A stretch of DNA of 64,000 bases. It comes from Ahaetulla prasina. Lineage: Eukaryota; Chordata; Lepidosauria; Squamata; Colubridae. Positions 31,472 through 41,303 of this stretch are shown here, piece by piece. The notes below the pieces were generated by a model. That model was not told where the DNA came from. It saw only the letters and a program-made list of their open reading frames with translations, and ran no database searches. The stretch is from the NCBI RefSeq assembly GCF_028640845.1, contig NC_080539.1, positions 369,372,233-369,436,232 of the forward strand. Direction: 5' to 3'. Position numbers and translations under genes: made by a program. How positions within the stretch are numbered: position 1 is the first letter of the stretch; every line of letters begins with the position of its first letter.

Positions 31472-32292
31472 TAGCTCTCATTAAGCTGGCAGAAATAGCC
31501 AACACTACGGAAGATAAGCTTAAGATATGGAAGGATCTTGATAGAATTGAACATTGGGCGCTCTCTAACAAAATGAAATTCAATGGTGAAAAAAGTAAGC
31601 TTGTACATTTAGGCAAGAAAAACAAAATGCACAGGTACAGTATATGTGGTACCTTGCTCAATAGTAGTAACTGTGAGGGGGATCTTGGAGTCCTGGTGGA
31701 CAACCATTTAGATATGAGCCAACCGTGTGCAGCACCTACAAAAAAGCCAACACAGTTCTAGGCTGCATAAACAGAGGGATAGACTCAAGATCACATGAAG
31801 TGTTAGTGCCACTTTATAATGCCTTGGTAAGGCCACACTTGGAATATTGCATTCAGTCTTGGTCACCATGATGTAAAAAAGATGTTGAGACTCTAGAAAG
31901 AGTGCAGAGAAGAGCAACAAAGGTGATTAGGGGACTGGAGGCTAGAAAACATATGAAGAACGGTTGCAGGAACTGGGTAGGCCTAGTTTAATGAAAAGAA
32001 GGACTAGGGGAGACATGATAGCAGTGTTCCGATATCTCAGGGACTGCCCCAAAGAAGAGGGAGTCAAGCTATTCTCCAAAGCACCTGAGGGCAGGACAAG
32101 AAACAATGAGTGGAAACTAATCAAGGAGAGAACCAACCTAGAACTAAGGAGAAATTTCCTGACAGAACAATCAATAAGTGGAACAACTTAAGTTGTGAAT
32201 GCTCCAACACTGGAAGTTTTTAAGAAGATGTTGGATAACCATTTGACTGAAGTGGTGTAGGGTTTCCTGCCTAAGCAGGGTGTTGGACTAGA
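31472..32292 (+). mobile_element. CR1-like LINE ORF2 C-terminal half
   Basis: Encodes LVHLGKKNKMHRYSICGTLL, then [15 protein letters not shown], and after frameshifts the [17 protein letters not shown] tail, ending GTGTAGGGTTTCCTGCC. A short stop and several frameshifts show it is dead. Confidence 0.88.
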
Positions 32293-32295
32293 ATG

Positions 32296-32575
32296 TGTGT
32301 AGGCAACCTATGGCTCCAGAGCCGCATGCGGCTCTTTGGGCCCTCTGCTGTGGCTCCCTGTCCCATCACTGGTTGGCCCCACCCCTCATCTCTTTTATTT
32401 CTTTTTTGGATATTTTTGGAAATCCAGGCTGGCTGAGGAACGATTGCCAGCCACAGCGGAGGCTTCCCTTTGGGCAACCCTCCTCTACCTCTTCCTCTCG
32501 TGATCCCCTGGCTGGCTGTGGTGGAGCTGGGAGCATGCGCACGTGCACGGAGACCCTCCTCAAGCAATCATGCTA
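32296..32575. mobile_element. hAT-type element (GGCTCCAGAGCCGCATG class)
   Basis: GTGTAGGCAACCTATGGCTCC and CGCATGCGGCTCTTTGGGCC, the class that also gives the ends of 41211-45034. It separates two CR1 pieces in opposite orientation. Ends not exact. Confidence 0.6.
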
Positions 32576-32945
32576 TCATGTCACCCCAGTCCTTTTCACT
32601 ACATTAGCCATGCCCAGTTCTTTCAACTGTTCTTCAAATGTTTTAGCCTCCAGTCCCCTAATCATCTTCGTTGCTCTTCTCTGCACTCTTTCTAGAGTCT
32701 CCACATCTTTTTTACATCGTGGCGACCAAACCTGGATGAAACATTCCAAGTGTGGCCTTACCAAAGCATTATAAAGTGGTATCAACATTTCACGTGATCT
32801 TGATTCTATCCCTCTGTTTATGCAACCTAGGACTGTATTGGCTTTTTGGGCTGCTGCAACACGCTGCTGGCTCATATTTAAATGATTGTCTACCAGGAGT
32901 CCAAGAGTCCTCTCACAGTTACTACTGTTGAGCCATTTAAGGGAA
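32576..32945 (-). mobile_element. CR1-like LINE fragment, antisense
   Basis: Encodes (minus strand) DLEVLV-type [20 protein letters not shown] and the [20 protein letters not shown] segment, with a continuous 134-residue frame. Confidence 0.88.
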
Positions 32946-33140
32946 AGGGACAAGGATTGTGTTCTCCCCCTCCGACCCAAAGGACTGTTAATGTGGTCCC
33001 GCAGATAACCTGGCCCAGTGCCATATCTATATTGCTTAGCTACCAGACCGAAAAAGCTTAGGGCAGTTTATGAAATGCAAGTGGTACTGAATGAATTGGG
33101 ATTTTTCCCCCCCCCTCCTTACACCCCCAATCCCCTGCAG

Positions 33141-33607
33141 AGCCATTGAGCATTGAAAGCGCAGCCTGCAGCCTCGGCAGCACCAGCGAATCCGGGCACG
33201 GCTACGAGTGCAGCACGCCTTCAGAAACAAACTGTTCCTTCGACCCCCCCGAGGAGGTGCCCCCCGCCAGCCGTGTCCCAATGTACCTTCAGCACCCACC
33301 AAATCCCTCCGAAGCCGGATTCTATCAGATGGCTGCAACGGACAAGCAGGAGGAGCCCTTGCGGTGCTCGGGAGAAGCGATTACCATGGACTTCACCCCA
33401 CTCCCCGAGAGCGTCACAGAAAGGTTACCTTTAATTTCCAGCCACGCGGGACTGGAGGGAGTTCCAGAGACGTTGGAGGCTCCTGCGCAAGTGTCCTTAG
33501 CTGTCCCCGATTTCAGCCTCCTGGGTCTTGGAGAAGTCGATAGCCTTCTGACCACTCAACAACCCTGTCCGGCGCCCGTGGCCCATTCAGACTCAGTGTC
33601 TCAGTGA
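33141..33607 (+). CDS. MIER2: MIER2 last coding exon with stop codon
   Basis: Begins after TCCCCTGCAG and completes a Glu codon, then reads PLSIESAACSLGSTSESGHG and continues open to TGA at 33605-33607. Near the end it has MDFTPLPE, LPLISSH, then APAQVSLAVPDFSLLGLGEV and CPAPVAHSDSVSQ. As I recall, vertebrate MIER2 ends with a similar LPLISSH, APAQV and CPAP series, which separates it from MIER1 and MIER3. The extreme C-terminus is a few residues shorter than the form I recall from mammals. The segment is Pro/Ser-rich and probably unstructured. The exon is 467 bp with intact phase from exon 29445-29581. Confidence 0.94.
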
Positions 33608-34504
33608 CAGCGGCCATCAAGAGATCCTTTGCAGGCCAGGAGCTGACTCGGATTCTGGGGGAGACAAGAGACCGGAAATCTTGGCTCGATGATTATCTTT
33701 TCCTGGTCCTCGGTGACAAACCTGCTGCTCCTCCCCTTCCGAAATCCGAGGAACACCGGTTCCCCGCCAGCCAGCCCTACCCCTGGCAGTTCCAGTGTCT
33801 CTCCGGCAAAACCAAACACCTCCGTCACTATCTCCTGTGCAGCTATCGCAGGAGCTGGCCGAAGGGAACTGTGGCCCCCATGGGGTCATCATGGACGGGG
33901 ACCCCCCCCCCTCAAAGCCATGCGGGACAGACCGAGTCTTCCCCCACCCCAGCCCCACCCGCCGTCTCCACGCTCAGCCAAACCCCCCAGATTGCCAGGG
34001 GAAGGCGCTTCGGCCCCAGAACGGACACTCTGCAGGGAGGGAGGGAGGCTGGCCGGCTGTGAGCACTTTGAAGAGGGAGGGGGCTGGACGGGAATGGAAT
34101 GCAAGGTTTCCTGGAGCGCGGGAACTAGACGTAAAAATGCATCGGGTCCCTAATCACCGGAGCAAAATAGGGTAGAGAATGCCTGAATTTTAAGTTTCAT
34201 CAATGACAGAATTGGTACCTCTCCTAGTTCAGGTCTTTTCCGTACACCTAATTCGATGCGGGTGGGTGAGAGCGTCCGAGTGCATTGCTACACATGCACA
34301 CAGGCGCACGTGCGTATGCGGGACGACTTGTTGCCAAATTTTGTGATTGCACCCTGTGTTGTTAGAACGAGTGGAAACCCTGTTGGGTCGTGTTTTCTCC
34401 TCCCTGTGACCTCTATCTGGTGAGGGGATAGCTTCCTCAAAGTCAGATGCAGTTTTGGGGCAGAAAACAGTCCAGAAGGGAGGGGGCACGTCTCTCCGAT
34501 CCTC

Positions 34505-34660
34505 ATGTTTCTCAACCCTGGCAACTTCAACTCCCAGAATTCCCAAGCTGGCATTTTGTGGACTTCAAGTCCCAGAATTCCCCCAGACAGCCATGCCGGC
34601 TGAGGAATTCTGGGAGTTGAAGTCCACCCGTCTTAAAGTTGCCCTCGTTCAGGAACATTG
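34505..34660. mobile_element. Foldback hAT-type MITE, diverged
   Basis: TCAACCCTGGCAACTTCAAC and GGGAGTTGAAGTCCACCCG arms with an extra copy of the left arm in the middle. No clean target duplication seen. Confidence 0.75.
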
Positions 34661-35506
34661 CCCTACAGGAATTGCTTACAAAGTGTGTTTTTTTTTTTTC
34701 CCCCACTTCTGATAAAAGTCACATTTAGTGAAGAATCCGTGCAAGTAGGGAGACAAAAGAGTATGGATTGGAAAAAAGAGGAATTTGGCCTAGCAGCATC
34801 TTTGGTTGGTATTAAGTGCCCCCCCCTTTTGTCCTTGCCCATCCCCCTTCACACACACCCCAAAAAAAGCATACATTCCACGTTTAGCAGAGTGATTTCA
34901 GGCAAGGGAAAGTTTTTTGGCGGAGAACCCCACCCTCCGATTTTATTGTCTTTTATTTTTGCTAGAGAGAGATATTTTTCACAACCTACTACTCCATTCG
35001 CAGCAGTTCTAGCACTGCTGCTTCTTCGGTGTGCCAAACTGAGACTTGGAGGGTGGGTGAGGGGAGTGCGGAGAGGAGTAAGAGAGGGAAGGGGAGCACG
35101 GAGAGTTCTCTCTCCACCCTCCCACCCTTCCAAGCTTGGTTGTTTTGACCGCTCCGAAACGTTGGCAGGATTAGCAAGGACAAAGACAGTGCCATACTTC
35201 CAGCTCCCTTCTCCACGCTGTTCTTAGATTGCATTTCAGATCCTTTCCTTTTAAAAAATTTTTAAACCGTGAAGTCCCGAAGAGGGGGTATTGCATTTAT
35301 ACTCTTAAAAGAGAACATCCCCACCCCCACCCCAACTCCCCTCCCGATTCAACGAGATAAGAGACAGCCCAAGCTTTGCGTTCTTCCCAATTTTATATAA
35401 CTGGAGCCTTAGAACACGTAAAAATGGAAATGAACAGGAAATGAGGACACCACCTTATCCCGTAATCCCCTACCTTGCTTCCATCCAATTACTCCATCGT
35501 TTGTGG

Positions 35507-35770
35507 CAGGGGTGAAGTGCTTCCAGTTCGGACCGGTTCGGGTGAACCAGTAGTAAAAAAACGCTACCAGTTTGGGCGAATCAGTATTTCCGACGATCAG
35601 CTGTGACGAGCGATTTATATTAGCTAGAATCGTCGGATTTCCTGCTTTCTAGTTAATCTAAATCGCGTGGCAAAGCGGATTCCCCTGCCCCCTCGCTGTC
35701 GGTAGCAGATTCACCGAACCCGTAGCAGATTCACCGAACCCGTAGCAGACTTCAGAGGATTTCACCGCCG
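35507..35770. mobile_element. hAT-type element, TSD GTTTGTGG
   Basis: A 264-bp element CAGGGGTGAAGTGC ... GAGGATTTCACCGCCG with CGGACCGGTTCGGGTGAACC. GTTTGTGG is duplicated exactly at 35499-35506 and 35771-35778. Confidence 0.9.
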
Positions 35771-36667
35771 GTTTGTGGGCTGTTTCTGCCCTGGATATTT
35801 TGGTGGAAGCGAAAATGGGTGCAGGAGGGAAAGCCAAAAGTTTTTATTTTATTTTTTTAATCGTTCTGGATCCAGTCACAGAGTTAATCGTCCTTCATCC
35901 TCCCCAGCTTCTTTTGAAGGGGAAGGTCAATGGTTCTCTCATGCCTCTCCCATCACAGACCTTGGAGAGCCTCTCTGGAAAACAGAGAGCTTGCAGAAAC
36001 CAGGCGCCAGGTCACAGGGAAGGAAATGAATTCCAAAATGAAGCAGTGATGACAAGATGGGCTGGATCTGCTTTTAGGGACCAGCGCTGGGTGGTGGACA
36101 GAGCGAATCAAGCAGCGATGCTTGGTTGGTTGAGCTGAGAATTTGATGTCCTGCAATTAAGGGTTTCCTTGCAGCTTAGCGGGGATGAAACCCCTTTTAG
36201 GACTGTCCGAGAATTTTTTTTTCCCCTCTTCCTGTTCTTCGCATTCAGTGCTCCTCTGGATTCAGTGAACCCACACCCACCCACCCACCCCCAAAAAAAG
36301 ACCTGGTTTCTGATGAGTTTTATCATAGCATTTGCAGCAAAACAAGAATTCCACTCCTTTTTCTAACGATCTATATTCTTTTCTTCCTTCTCACTCTCCC
36401 CCCCCCCGCCCGCCCGCCTTTCTCTTCCTCATTTTAATCCTTGATTATTCTGGGATTCTGGATTTCGTCACCCGCTATGTCGCCCCAGACCGGTCAATCT
36501 TCAACTCTCAGGGTTAACATTTCTTCCATGGGGCTTCACGTGTTCAATCATTGCTCTGGATACCGTAAGGCGAAAAGCCCCCGCCGCCGCCCCCCTCCAC
36601 ACCCCGTTTTGAGCATGCCTGTCCATTCCTTTGCACGGGGCTGGGTCTGTCCTTTTGAGGAGCATAA

Positions 36668-37327
36668 TACCGTCTTTTTCAGAGTATAAGACACACTTTT
36701 TTTCCTCCCCAAAAGAGGCTGAAAATTGGGGTGCGTCTTATACACCGAATGTAGCCCCACCGGCCCCCATCCTTTGGCCTCTACCTCCCAGCAATTTGCC
36801 TCCTTACAGCAAACAGCCCATTTCAGCTTCAGCTTCAGCACAGCCTATTTAGCACAAGCAGCTGATTGTCGGTTGGATCGGCCTCCCGGCGATCAGCTGT
36901 TTCAGGCTGCAAGGATTGCCATAGCTTATTGCCGCTTCTGCGCACCCCATTTTCAGCCTCCGCCTCCCGTTTTCAGACTCCACCCCCATTTTCCGCCCGT
37001 TCTGGGCGGCGGGAATCAAAATGGGTGGAAAATGGGGTGCGAGGAGGCCAAAAATGGGATACGGAGGCCAAAAATGGGGTGCGTGGAAATGGCAATAAGC
37101 TATGGCAATCCCTGCAGCCTGAAACAGCTGATCGTCGGGAGTCCGATCTAACTGACAATCAGCTGCTTGTGCTGATCAGGCTGTGACGAAGCTGAAACAG
37201 GCTGTTTGCTGCAAGGAGGCGAATTGCTGGGAGGCAGAGGCAGATTTTTTCCCCCCCTTGTTTTCCTCCCCAAACGCTAGGGAGCGTCTTATACTTTGGA
37301 ACATCTTATACTCTGAAAAATATGGTA
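36668..37327. mobile_element. TIR DNA transposon related to 9478-10170
   Basis: TACCGTCTTTTTCAGAGTAT and CTGAAAAATATGGTA inverted ends with TA edges. The interior is a large foldback: AAGCTGATC/GCAATCC blocks around 36890-36940 recur inverted at 37090-37150 and CCCCATTTT recurs as AAAATGGGG. Confidence 0.8.
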
Positions 37328-37693
37328 ACTTGATTTCTTGGCATGTCCAATGCTTTCTGAAACGTTCCACAGGATCACGTGTAAACCCACCCAGGACAAA
37401 ACAATGTATTGGTACATGATTTCTCAGGTCACCCAAAAGAGTTCCACATTCCCCCTTTTTAGACCAATGTCCAGAATGCTTTTCTTCTCTTGCTGCATTC
37501 CTAGGTTCAACCAATAGGGGGCAGAGGTTCTGCCGGCGGATTTCCCCTGTTGGCAGAAAGTTGCAATTGGCAACAGGAAGCTCTTGTGTGACCTTTGCCC
37601 TTCGCTGTATTTTTGAGAAGGGTCTTGGGCCATACATGTTTGGGCCCTTCTTGATGGATGTATTCCCCCTACCCCAATCAAACGCCATTAATC

Positions 37694-37829
37694 CAGCGCC
37701 TCTCAACTCTGGCTACTTTGAAGTGTGGGACTACAACTCCCAGAATTCCCCAGCCAGCAAATCTGGCTGGGGAATGCTGGGAGTTGAAGTCCACCTATCT
37801 TAAAAGTTGCCAAAGTTAAGAAACACTTG
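37694..37829. mobile_element. Foldback hAT-type MITE
   Basis: CAGCGCCTCTCAACTCTGGC ... GCCAAAGTTAAGAAACACTTG palindrome with GACTACAACTCCCAG inside. Flanks do not give a clean 8-mer. Confidence 0.8.
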
Positions 37830-37890
37830 ATTTAATGGAAGCAGCCATCAATCCGTACAATCCCCTTTGTTCATAATGCCCTTTCTCAAA

Positions 37891-37940
37891 AGAATATATA
37901 TATATATATATATAAATATAAATATAAATATAAATATTTT
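37891..37940 (+). repeat. (TA)n/(AAATAT)n microsatellite
   Basis: ATATATATATATATATATATA then AAATATAAATAT. A similar tract is at 38417-38465. Confidence 0.95.
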
Positions 37941-38352
37941 GCTCCGATGAATCCTTTGAACATCTTGTCCCCTCGCTTCCTTTGTAATGGCCCTATTTCA
38001 TTCCTTCTGTTTTAATATTTGAAAATGTCTTATTTATACTACGAATTTTCCAAGTTTGTTTACATTGGGGATTTTTTTAAGGACTACCGTGCTAATTGGG
38101 GAGGGGAGGGATGGGATGGGGGGGGGAGGGAAGGTTGTTCCTCAAAAGAAGAAAATCTTTATTCATTTATTTTGTTACGAAGTGTTCATTTATCTTCGTT
38201 GCCTTGTTTTGTTTTGTTTTCTTTTCATCCTATTTCCTGGTTGCCACTCTCCCTGCCCCATCTCTCCCCCCCAACCCACCCACTGCTGAAGCCGCGGAGA
38301 GTTTTCCACTGTGAAGTGATATTGCCTTGAATACCCTTCATTTATTTATTTA

Positions 38353-38358
38353 ATTAAA
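38353..38358 (+). other. Candidate polyadenylation signal ATTAAA
   Basis: ATTAAA lies after TTTATTTATTTA and is followed within about 10 bases by GTTTGTGGAGGGG, a GT-rich element. It is the last plausible signal before the SINE at 38612. Assignment to MIER2 is inference. Confidence 0.3.
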
Positions 38359-38611
38359 AGCATAAGTTTGTGGAGGGGAAGAAAAACCAAATGGGAGACT
38401 TGTGTCTTTTTTTAAAATATATATATATATATATAAAAATAAATATATATCTATATCTATATCTCACTTTCTTTCTGGTCCCCTTTCCCTTTCCTGATTT
38501 GTCCTCTGCCCTTTTGCCTTCTTGCCTTACTTCTCAATATTCTAGTTCTTATTTATTTATTTATTTTGCCTTTTTTTTTCTTTTTTTTTTGGCATTAAGG
38601 TGCCTATCACT

Positions 38612-38968
38612 AAGGGGGACGCGGTGGCTCAGGGGCTAAGACGCTGAGCTTGTCGATCGAAAGGTCGGCAGTTCAGCGGTTCGAATCCCAAGTGCCGCAG
38701 AACGGGGTGAGCTCCCGTGACTTGTCCCAGCTTCTGCCAACCTAGCAGTTTCGAAAGCATGTCAAAAATGCAAGTAGAAAAACAGGGACCACCTTTGGTG
38801 GGAAGGTAACAGCGTTCCGTGCGCCTTTGGCGTTGAGTCATGCCGGCTACATGACCACGGAGACTTCTTCGGGCAGCGCTGGCTCTTCGGCTTTGAAACG
38901 GAGATGAGCACCGCCCCCTAGAGTCAGGAACGACTAGCACGTATGTGCAAGGGGAACCTTTACCTTTA
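38612..38968 (+). mobile_element. Sauria-type SINE, TSD CCTATCACT
   Basis: A 357-bp sense SINE. tRNA-like head with GGTGGCTCAGGGGCTAAG (A box) and CGGTTCGAATCCC (B box), then GAGCTCCCGTGACTTGTCCC, GCCAACCTAGCAG, a Bov-B-like GAGTCAGGAACGACTAGCAC and the tail CCTTTACCTTTACC. CCTATCACT is duplicated at 38603-38611 and 38969-38977. Confidence 0.9.
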
Positions 38969-39016
38969 CCTATCACTGGGACAGCTTGGCTGCCTCACCG
39001 GAAGAGTTCATATATA

Positions 39017-39560
39017 GGTAGTCCTCGACTTCACGACCACCCTTGAATCCAAAATTTTGTCCAAGATAGTCGTCCAGCGAGCTTTGCTCCGTCTTAACCA
39101 CCACTCTTGCCACAGTTGCTCAGCGAATCGCTGAAGTTCTTAAGTTAGTGACACGGCCGTTAAATGAATCTGTCTTTCCCATTGACTTTTGTTTGTCAGG
39201 AGGTCGCAACAGGGGATCACGTGATCCCGGGACATTGCAACCGTCTATAAATATGAAGCAGTTGTCAAGCGTCTGAATTTTGATCGTATGATGCTGCAAA
39301 TGGTCATAACTGTGAAAGACGGTCGTAAGTCCCTTTTTTTTCAGTGCCATCGGAACAGCTGCCAAACGAACTGTTGTAAGTCGGGACCCTTGCAACCATC
39401 CTAAATGAGACTCAGTTTCTAACTCTCTGAATTTTGATTACGTGACCATACAGACACTCGGCAACGGTTGTAAGTGTGAAAAATGATCATGTCACTTTTT
39501 TCAGCAGCCTTGTAACTTCGGTCAATAAGTGAACTGTTGTAAGTTGAGGACTACCTGTAC
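39017..39560. mobile_element. CAGGTAGTCC-family MITE pair
   Basis: From TATAGGTAGTCCTCGACTTC to GTTGAGGACTACCTGTAC. The right half (CATAAATGAGA, GTAAGTGTGAAAAATG) appears twice, suggesting one copy inside or beside another. A half foldback MITE follows at 39598-39645. Confidence 0.78.
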
Positions 39561-39727
39561 AGTGGGTCTTTTGGGGGGTGGGGTTTCAAACTGGGCTGGG
39601 GAATTCTGGGAGTTGAAGTCCACCCATCTTCAAGTAACCGAGTTTGAAAAAAACTTTTGGGTTACTAATCTCCACAGCCCCACACATCACCTTTGAGGGA
39701 AGCGGGACGAACTGTTTTATATATATA

Positions 39728-40440
39728 ACAACAGAGTTGGAAGGGACCTTGGAGGCCTTCTAGTCCAACCCCCTGCCCAGGCTGGAAACCCTACACCATC
39801 TCAGACAGATGGTTATCCAACATTTTCTTAAAAATTTCCAGTGTTGGAGCATTCACAACTTCTGCAGGCAAGTCGTTCCACTTATTAATTGTTCTCACTG
39901 TCAGGAAATGTCTCCTTAGTTCTAAGTTGCTTCTCTCCTTGATTAGTTTCCACCCATTGCTTCTTGTTCTACCCTCAGGTGCTTTGGAGAACAGCCCGAC
40001 TCCCTCTTTGTGGCAGCCCCTGAGATATTGGAACACTGCTATCATGTCTCCCCTAGTCCTTCTTTTCATTAAACTAGACATACCCAGTTCCTGCAACCGT
40101 TCTTCATATGTTTTAGCCTCCAGTCCCCTCATCATCTTTGTTGCTCTTCTCTGCACTCTTTCTAGAGTCTCAGCATCTTTTTTACATCGTGGCGACCAAA
40201 ACTGAATGCAATATTCCAAGTGTGGCCTTAGCAAGGCATTATAAAGTGGCACTAACACTTCACGTGATCTTGATTCTATCCCTCTGTTTATGCAGCCCAG
40301 AACTGTGTTGGCTTTTTTAGCAGCTGCTGCACACTGCTGGCTCATATCTAAATGGTTATCCACTAGGACTCCAAGATCCCTCTCACAGGTACTACTATTG
40401 AGCAAGATGCCACATACATGGTACCGGTGCATTTTCACCA
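39728..40440 (-). mobile_element. CR1-like LINE, intact C-terminal frame
   Basis: A single open frame of 216 residues on the minus strand, from [20 protein letters not shown] to [12 protein letters not shown]. It is the C-terminus of CR1 ORF2 downstream of the reverse-transcriptase core. The 3' end AACAGAGTTGGAAGGGACC follows TATATATA. Confidence 0.9.
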
Positions 40441-40721
40441 ACTGATTGCTGTCTGGCCAACATCTCTCACAGAATGCATCATAGCTGCTGTATCTTCGAA
40501 AGGGTTCTTTGAGGTCATGCAGCTCACCCCCTGCTCATTCACTCTCAGATGGCCCGTCCATCTCTTCAACACCATCCCATGAAACGAAGTTTGAAAGCGC
40601 TTACTGTTTGATAGTTTTTAATAAATTCAACCAAAGTCTGGCCTTCCCGGAATTTTAAATCCATACATTCGCATTCTGCAGACCTAATATTTGGTTATGG
40701 GCGCTCTCTCTATGATGTAGT

Positions 40722-41095
40722 GCAGGTAGTCCTCAACTTACAACCAAAATTGAGCCCGACATCTATGTGGCTAAGCGAGAAACTTTGTGAGCTTCGCCCT
40801 GTTTTATGTTCGACGGATCACTGCAGTTGTTAAATTAGTAGCACAGTCATTAAGTGAATCTGGCTTCCCCAAAGAATCTTTTGCTTGTCCGAAGGCCGCA
40901 AAAGGGGATCACGTGATCCCGGGACAGTGCAATGGTCATATATGTGAGTCAGTTGTCAAGCATATATAAATCACGTGACCTTGGGGATGCTGCAATGGTC
41001 AAAAGAATGAAAAAGGGTCACAAGTCACTTTTTTCAGCGCCGTAACTTGGAACGGTCACTAAGTGAACTGCTATAAATCGAGGTCTCCCTGTATT
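40722..41095. mobile_element. Complete CAGGTAGTCC MITE
   Basis: GCAGGTAGTCCTCAACTTAC to AATCGAGGTCTCCCTGTA with all internal blocks, including GGGATCACGTGATCCCGGG. The 280 bases before it (40441-40721) are unrecognised. Confidence 0.85.
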
Positions 41096-41303
41096 TTCAA
41101 ATCCTGAATCCAAATTACAGGGGCAACGATGTATGTAAGGAAATGAGTAGCGAAGAAACCAAAACTAAAGGCACTTTGGGAGGGTCAGTGGAAAACCTAA
41201 AGGCTTAGATCAGGAGTCAGCAACTTGCGGCTCGAGCTGCATGTGGCTTTTTCACCCCTCTGCTGCGGCTCCCTGTCTCTCAAAATATGCGCCACAACCG
41301 GCA

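Larger units (their letters stand above)
33608..38375 (+). other. Putative MIER2 3' untranslated region and flank
   Basis: From the stop to about 38.4 kb no further MIER-like coding is seen. The stretch is mostly single-copy in appearance (34.06-34.5, 34.66-35.5, 35.77-36.67 and 37.83-38.37 kb), interrupted by four DNA-transposon pieces listed separately. Its end may be the ATTAAA at 38353-38358, followed by a GT-rich stretch. How much of this is transcribed cannot be told from sequence alone; an earlier poly(A) site is possible. Confidence 0.35.

Noticed and set aside
33604..34175. Overlapping frames of 110-154 residues just after the MIER2 stop
   Set aside because: GC-rich 3' flank with open frames in several phases and no recognisable motif.
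38612..38720. tRNA-like A and B boxes
   Set aside because: Part of a SINE with a downstream body and ACCTTT tail; same for the heads at 6630, 23700, 44150, 47100, 52040, 59260 and 62790. No free-standing tRNA gene is seen.
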